From: Methanobacteriota archaeon
GTDB lineage: Archaea; Thermoplasmatota; Poseidoniia; Poseidoniales; Poseidoniaceae
Length of the DNA: 9,364 bases
Direction: 5' to 3'
Assembly: GCA_009936765.1 (NCBI GenBank)
Contig: JAACDL010000065.1
Location: 1 to 9,364, forward strand
The notes under the pieces are model-generated. The model was given only the letters and a program-made list of their open reading frames with translations, was not told where the DNA came from and did not search any database. Positions 5,935-9,364 of this stretch are shown here, piece after piece. The position numbers and the translations under genes are program-made. Each line of letters starts with the position of its first letter. The first letter of the stretch is position 1.

Positions 5935-7296
5935 ATGAGTGTAATCCACGATATTTTTGAGAATGTTAAGAGTAGAGATCCGGAACAGCCAGAATTCCAC
6001 CAAGCTGTTTGGGAAGTTCTAGAATCTCTAGAACCAGTACTAGAGAACCATCCTGAATTTGTTGAAGCAGGAATTGTCGAGAGAATTGTTGAACCAGAGC
6101 GACTAATTCATTTCAGAGTCCCCTGGGTTGATGACAATGGTATCACCCATACTAACCGTGGTTTTAGAATCCAATTTAACAGTGCAATTGGACCATACAA
6201 GGGTGGATTGAGATTCCATCCATCTGTAAACGCCTCCATTTTGCAGTTCCTAGCATTCGAGAAGGTCTTCAAGAACAGTCTTACTACTCTACCAATGGGT
6301 GGAGGAAAGGGAGGAGCTGACTTTGACCCTAAGGGTAAGTCTGATGGAGAAGTTATGCGTTTCTGTCAATCATTCATGATGGAGTTGTGGAGACACATTG
6401 GTCACAACTGTGACGTTCCTGCTGGAGATATCGGGGTCGGTGGAAGGGAAATCGGCTACATGTTTGGTATGTTCAAGAGATTACAGAACGATTTCCAAGC
6501 TGGAGTTCTTACCGGAAAGGGCCGTTCATACGGTGGTTCTCTAATCCGTCCTGAAGCAACAGGATACGGCCTTGTATACTTCGCACGCGAGATGCTTGCA
6601 ACTAAGGGCAAGTCTTTCGAAGGCGCAACAGTAGCAATCAGTGGTAGCGGAAACGTTGCACAATTTGCTTGTGAGAAGGTATTGGACCTAGGTGGAATAC
6701 CAGTTACAATGTCAGATTCATCTGGATGGATACACGATCCTGCTGGAATTGACAGAGAGAAACTTGCGTGGGTCATGGATTTGAAGAATAACCGTCGTGG
6801 AAGAATCAGTGAATACGCTGACAAGTTTGATGGTGTTACATTTACCAAGTCTGCTCCAGAGCCTGCAGTCAATGGACTATGGGGGGTAAATGTCGATGTT
6901 GCTCTTCCATGTGCAACTCAAAATGAAATCAACGGTGAAGAAGCAAAGATGCTAGTTGCTAACAATGTCATGGCGGTAGCAGAAGGCGCAAACATGCCTT
7001 GTACTCCTGAAGCAGTAACTGCATTCCAAGAGGGTGGAATACTGTTCGCTCCTGGCAAAGCAAGTAACGCAGGTGGAGTCGCAACTTCTGGACTTGAAAT
7101 GAGTCAGAACTCACTTCGTCTTTCTTGGACCCGTGAAGAAGTCGATGCTCGCTTAGATGCAATTATGGTTGACATCCACGAGCAAGCATACTCTACAGCT
7201 AAGAAATACGGCCGTGATGGCGATTATGTATTCGGTGCAAACGTCGCGGGCTTCCTCAAGGTTGCCGAGGCAATGATGGCTCAAGGGGTAATTTGA
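5935..7296 (+). CDS. gdhA: Glutamate dehydrogenase, NADP-type (small hexameric family)
   Basis: This enzyme catalyses reversible reductive amination of 2-oxoglutarate with ammonium to L-glutamate, linking nitrogen and carbon metabolism in the cytoplasm. The 453-residue length fits the bacterial/eukaryal 450-residue hexameric class rather than the shorter class common in thermophilic archaea. Key residues are all present: K89 in PYKGGLRFHPSVN, K113 in FKNSLT, catalytic K125 in MGGGKGG, D165 in PAGDIGVGG, and S385 in VATSGLEMSQN. The nucleotide-binding loop is SGSGNVA (236-242). The strand after it ends in SDSSG (260-264), as in NADP-dependent GdhA from E. coli, so NADP(H) is the likely cofactor (inference by similarity). 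ATG 5935 is preceded by AGGTG at five bases. It has its own 77-base leader and is followed by a hairpin, so it may be a single-gene transcript. Bacterial origin by transfer is plausible. Confidence 0.96.
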   Translation: MSVIHDIFENVKSRDPEQPEFHQAVWEVLESLEPVLENHPEFVEAGIVERIVEPERLIHFRVPWVDDNGITHTNRGFRIQFNSAIGPYKGGLRFHPSVNASILQFLAFEKVFKNSLTTLPMGGGKGGADFDPKGKSDGEVMRFCQSFMMELWRHIGHNCDVPAGDIGVGGREIGYMFGMFKRLQNDFQAGVLTGKGRSYGGSLIRPEATGYGLVYFAREMLATKGKSFEGATVAISGSGNVAQFACEKVLDLGGIPVTMSDSSGWIHDPAGIDREKLAWVMDLKNNRRGRISEYADKFDGVTFTKSAPEPAVNGLWGVNVDVALPCATQNEINGEEAKMLVANNVMAVAEGANMPCTPEAVTAFQEGGILFAPGKASNAGGVATSGLEMSQNSLRLSWTREEVDARLDAIMVDIHEQAYSTAKKYGRDGDYVFGANVAGFLKVAEAMMAQGVI

Positions 7297-7298
7297 AG

Positions 7299-7324
7299 GG
7301 TAAATCTCTCTGCTGAGATTTGCC
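7299..7324. terminator. Hairpin between gdhA and the b561 gene
   Basis: GGTAAATCTC (7299-7308) pairs with GAGATTTGCC (7315-7324) as a 10-bp stem with one G-T pair and a six-base loop, three bases after the gdhA stop. No T-run follows, so it is not a classical intrinsic terminator. It could stabilise the gdhA 3' end or act in the leader of the next gene, whose GAGGGG ribosome binding site is at 7335-7340. Confidence 0.4.
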
Positions 7325-7347
7325 TATCTATAGTGAGGGGTCTTATT

Positions 7348-7950
7348 ATGGGCAAAAATCATACCAAACTTGCCAAATTTATTCATTGGAGTTTTATTCT
7401 CCTATATGCGTATGGGATTTTCAAACAAGTTGACGATTTGGAAGACTTAGAGGACAATAGCTTACTTCTGTTGGAAGTAAGTTTTGCAAGTGTATTCCTC
7501 CTTATCGTGATAATGCGCTATTTCTACATGAGAAGTGCTGAGACATTCCAAGGAGCAAATGTGCCTGTGCACAAAGTTCACACCTTCTTTGCCAAAACAG
7601 TTCATCTCTCAATGTATTTCACATTGATAATGCTTCCACTGACGGGATTAATGATCGCAGGATTGTATACTCAAGGCCACACTGATGAGGATGGTCTAGT
7701 GATTAGTATAGTGCTAAATGCCCATGAATTCTCTGCAGTTCTGAGTTATGTCTTAATTGCGACTCATGTTTCAGCAGCGATATATTCTAGGATTAAAGGA
7801 GAAGGGGTTTGGTCATCGATGGTTCCTATTTTGAAAGAAGACAAGCCTACTAACAACAAATACATATTGAGAGTTGCAGATCTAGAGGAAAAAATTTACG
7901 ATAAAGTTGAGACTCTTTTCACTTCAGGGAAAAAAGACAATCAGAAATGA
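7348..7950 (+). CDS. Cytochrome b561-like four-helix membrane protein
   Basis: A 200-residue inner-membrane protein resembling the bacterial cytochrome b561 / hydrogenase b-subunit family, which carries heme b and passes electrons across the membrane. Four hydrophobic helices are visible at about 11-27, 38-57, 82-105 and 118-146. Family signatures are FIHW with H13 in helix 1; HLSMYFTLIMLPLTG with H86 in helix 3; and AHEFSA with H126 and THVSAAIY with H140 in helix 4. Helix 2, which normally starts with a heme-ligating His, has LLEVSFASVFLLIVIMR instead and shows none. A soluble helical tail (about 155-200) ends in lysines. ATG 7348 is chosen over GTG 7333 because GAGGGG lies seven bases upstream of the ATG. 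The gene is 51 bases after gdhA and convergent with the next gene. Partner and electron donor are unknown. Confidence 0.8.
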   Translation: MGKNHTKLAKFIHWSFILLYAYGIFKQVDDLEDLEDNSLLLLEVSFASVFLLIVIMRYFYMRSAETFQGANVPVHKVHTFFAKTVHLSMYFTLIMLPLTGLMIAGLYTQGHTDEDGLVISIVLNAHEFSAVLSYVLIATHVSAAIYSRIKGEGVWSSMVPILKEDKPTNNKYILRVADLEEKIYDKVETLFTSGKKDNQK

Positions 7951-7967
7951 CGTATTTGTTGGTATGA

Positions 7968-8177
7968 TTATCTGTTGTAGAATGCCTCAGTAGGAGGCGC
8001 ACTTAACGGGACATTGCTTGGCCTACGTGAGGTGTAACTTGGTGATTGTGAGGGATTCAGTTCCCAGATGTTCTCTGGCTTGCTCTTACGTCTTTTTATC
8101 GCCTTACTAGTGAGTAGTCCGGACAGTAAAACAATCATCGCTCCTAAGGAATATATCGCAATAGTTGTGCTAATCAT
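7968..8177 (-). CDS. Small single-helix membrane protein, unknown function (69 aa)
   Basis: Residues 2-24 form one hydrophobic helix (ISTTIAIYSLGAMIVLLSGLL), followed by KAIKRRKSK and a Pro/Ser-rich tail. By the positive-inside rule the tail should be cytoplasmic. A TATA-like TTCATATAC lies about 24 bases before the ATG, so the message may be leaderless, which fits the lack of a clear ribosome binding site. It ends 17 bases from the convergent b561 gene. I do not recognise a family. The promoter, membrane helix and charge pattern argue for a real gene, but its small size leaves doubt. Confidence 0.5.
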   Translation of the reverse strand: MISTTIAIYSLGAMIVLLSGLLTSKAIKRRKSKPENIWELNPSQSPSYTSRRPSNVPLSAPPTEAFYNR

Positions 8178-8197
8178 GCATGTATCTCATCTTCTGA

Positions 8198-8206
8198 GTA
8201 TATGAA
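8198..8206 (-). promoter_or_regulatory. TATA-like promoter element for the 69-residue protein
   Basis: TTCATATAC on the minus strand is centred about 24 bases before ATG 8177, the spacing expected for a leaderless archaeal transcript. It is identical to the element at 4959-4967. Confidence 0.45.
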
Positions 8207-8242
8207 GAGTTGTTATTCAGCATGGTCGTAATTTTCTACTAA

Positions 8243-8734
8243 TCACAACTGAATTATGTAAAGCAAGAACAAAACAATACCTATGAGTAAGAATAACATT
8301 CCCAGAATCACGTTAAAGGCGATAGAAAAATCACTACTGCTATGATTAATCGCATGTTTTTGTTGCCATTCTTTCTTTTTAGTATAATGTCCAGCATCGA
8401 ATAGAGGAGAAATACCTACTGCAATCAGCATTATACTGCAGCATGCCATATTACTGTCATCACCCGGGTTGGCAATATTTATTATCCAAATAATGAATAC
8501 CAATACAAACCCTATTCCCAGAGTTAGATATGACAATTGACGGAAATTATCTTCAGGTTTGTATGATAATTCAATGTTGTATTTTTGTACAAATTCTTGG
8601 GTTTCTTCTTCAGACAAATCTGGATGTGTTAAACCAGTTATTTTTGGAATTTCAGTAGCAATTTTAGCCTCATCATCATCAAATGAGATGTGCTGCGTCG
8701 GAGGTGGTGTTTTCGCCGTAGGCTCCTCGACCAT
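8243..8734 (-). CDS. Three-helix membrane protein, unknown function (163 aa)
   Basis: The N-terminal 65 residues are soluble and acidic, with Pro-rich TPPPTQ, FDDDEA and DLSEEETQEFVQKYNIELSY. Three hydrophobic segments follow at about 67-87, 96-112 and 138-162, the last being very leucine- and isoleucine-rich at the C-terminus. The second contains adjacent cysteines (ACCSIM, 97-102), and the loop after it has KKKEWQQKH. The gene is more AT-rich than gdhA or the helicase. The start ATG 8734 has no clear Shine-Dalgarno. An AAAAGGTTTACG stretch about 25 bases upstream could be a BRE/TATA pair for a leaderless transcript. It lies 51 bases after the small Cys/His gene on the same strand. I do not recognise a family; the helical N-terminal segment resembles an SHOCT-like or protein-interaction helix only loosely. 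Confidence 0.65.
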   Translation of the reverse strand: MVEEPTAKTPPPTQHISFDDDEAKIATEIPKITGLTHPDLSEEETQEFVQKYNIELSYKPEDNFRQLSYLTLGIGFVLVFIIWIINIANPGDDSNMACCSIMLIAVGISPLFDAGHYTKKKEWQQKHAINHSSSDFSIAFNVILGMLFLLIGIVLFLLYIIQL

Positions 8735-8785
8735 GATGGATAAACTTCGGACTGTGCGTAAACCTTTTGCCCGGATTAATGGTCT

Positions 8786-9025
8786 TCAAATTGCAGTTGG
8801 TGCAACATGGCCATCTTTCTTGTCGTCAGGCTTGCGGACTCTAGACCAAACTCCACCCATCAATTCTTCGTGGTGATCTCCGCAATAATGGAAGCGCCTG
8901 TATGCCTCTCGGAATGAATATGCCTTCTTTCCAGTAGCCACTAGGTAGCCTTCTGGTGAGAGTCGAGAAATGATATCTCCTACTGCTCCACATCCTGGAT
9001 AATCGCAGACGGCGTCTTCTCCCAT
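8786..9025 (-). CDS. Small Cys/His protein, probable metal-binding (79 aa)
   Basis: The protein has CDYPGC at residues 7-12 and HYCGDHH at 46-52. The two Cys-containing clusters, C7/C12 and H46/C48/H51/H52, could together bind one zinc ion in a treble-clef- or zinc-ribbon-like fold. Between them is a short beta-like GYLVATGKKAYSFREAYRRF segment. The C-terminus is basic then flexible. The start ATG 9025 is well supported by GGTGAT three bases upstream (9034 to 9029), matching the 3' part of the archaeal anti-Shine-Dalgarno. It follows the biotin-carrier gene by 43 bases on the same strand, suggesting an operon. Exact function is unknown; metal binding is inferred from the residues. Confidence 0.65.
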   Translation of the reverse strand: MGEDAVCDYPGCGAVGDIISRLSPEGYLVATGKKAYSFREAYRRFHYCGDHHEELMGGVWSRVRKPDDKKDGHVAPTAI

Positions 9026-9068
9026 GTTATCACCCTGAACTCCGTCTGACTTTAAGGATTGTAATTTA

Positions 9069-9364
9069 TCACGCTTCTTCTTCGGTTTCAGGAGGTGTAA
9101 TCACAAGCAGAGGAACATTTGCTTCAATCGATTGACCTTCTTCACAATGAATCTCGGTTACTGTGCCGCTTACTGGTGCCTGAATCTCATTTTGCATCTT
9201 CATTGCTTCAAGGATCATGACAACCTGTCCTTCTTCGACTTCTTGACCTACGGTGACTTCAACAGTTACGACCTTACCTGGAATATTTGCAGTGACTTTA
9301 CCCGACTTTTTGGATTTGCCACCGGCAGATCTTCTCTGTTTAGGAGCAGGTCCAGCATCTGGAA
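9069..9364 (-). CDS. Biotin carboxyl carrier domain of an acyl-CoA carboxylase or decarboxylase (5' partial)
   Basis: The frame enters from the right edge; 97 residues are visible before TGA at 9069-9071, plus two bases of an incomplete codon. The start is outside the window. A flexible basic Ala/Pro/Lys/Ser-rich linker (about residues 1-22) leads into a complete biotinyl domain: VTANIPGKVVTVEVTVGQEV, GQVVMILEAMKMQNEI and PVSGTVTEIHCEEGQSIEAN. The lysine of EAMKM is the biotinylation site, and the glycines flanking it keep the usual hammerhead beta-sandwich. The acidic tail ETEEEA ends the protein. It could be the C-terminus of a biotin carboxylase/carrier alpha subunit of acetyl- or propionyl-CoA carboxylase, or a separate carrier or gamma subunit. 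The upstream part needed to decide is not visible. Confidence 0.92.
   Translation of the reverse strand, partial: PDAGPAPKQRRSAGGKSKKSGKVTANIPGKVVTVEVTVGQEVEEGQVVMILEAMKMQNEIQAPVSGTVTEIHCEEGQSIEANVPLLVITPPETEEEA

Noticed and set aside
6456..6872. Minus-strand 138-residue frame inside gdhA
   Set aside because: It is fully covered by the conserved glutamate dehydrogenase and has no family features or start signal.
1..9364. CRISPR array, insertion sequence or integrase attachment site
   Set aside because: No regularly spaced repeats, transposase or integrase motifs, or long terminal inverted repeats were seen.

Overview
The window looks like chromosomal DNA of a marine planktonic archaeon, most likely a Marine Group II / Poseidoniales-type euryarchaeon (Thermoplasmatota). 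That placement is an inference from gene style, not from a marker gene. The reasons are: an XPD/Rad3-type iron-sulfur helicase; small ribbon-helix-helix and winged-helix regulators; archaeal TATA-like elements placed about 24 bases before transcript or gene starts; Shine-Dalgarno sequences of the GGAGG/GGTGAT kind; and a large Ig-like surface protein with a C-terminal membrane anchor, beside bacterial-looking metabolic genes (a GdhA-type glutamate dehydrogenase and a biotin carrier domain). No CRISPR array, transposase, tRNA or rRNA was seen.

Layout. 1-1695 (+) is the 3' end of a surface protein with Ig-like repeats, one membrane helix and a DUF4129-like cytoplasmic tail. Its stop codon abuts the stop of a leftward pair: an XPD-like helicase (2155-4215) followed by a small Hsp20-like protein (1696-2118). 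The gap 4216-4548 is the least ordinary part. It holds a chain of inverted repeats able to form seven or more hairpins, and inside them, on the minus strand, an overlooked 59-codon reading frame with a strong ribosome binding site (4331-4510). Upstream of it lies a tandem ribbon-helix-helix regulator (4549-4923, minus).

A divergent promoter region (4924-5037) with two palindromes separates that regulator from a rightward winged-helix protein (5038-5364), which overlaps or abuts a TerB-like duplicated helical protein (5357-5857). Next come an NADP-type glutamate dehydrogenase (gdhA, 5935-7296) and a cytochrome b561-like membrane protein (7348-7950), separated by a hairpin. The right end is leftward: a biotinyl-domain carboxylase subunit running off the window (9069-9364), a 79-residue Cys/His protein (8786-9025), a three-helix membrane protein (8243-8734) and a 69-residue single-helix membrane protein (7968-8177).

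Functionally the window mixes repair and proteostasis (helicase plus Hsp20-like), nitrogen assimilation (GdhA), membrane redox (b561), carboxylation (biotin carrier) and a small regulatory island. The regulatory island with the structured gap next to it (4216-5364) is the best place to look for something undescribed.
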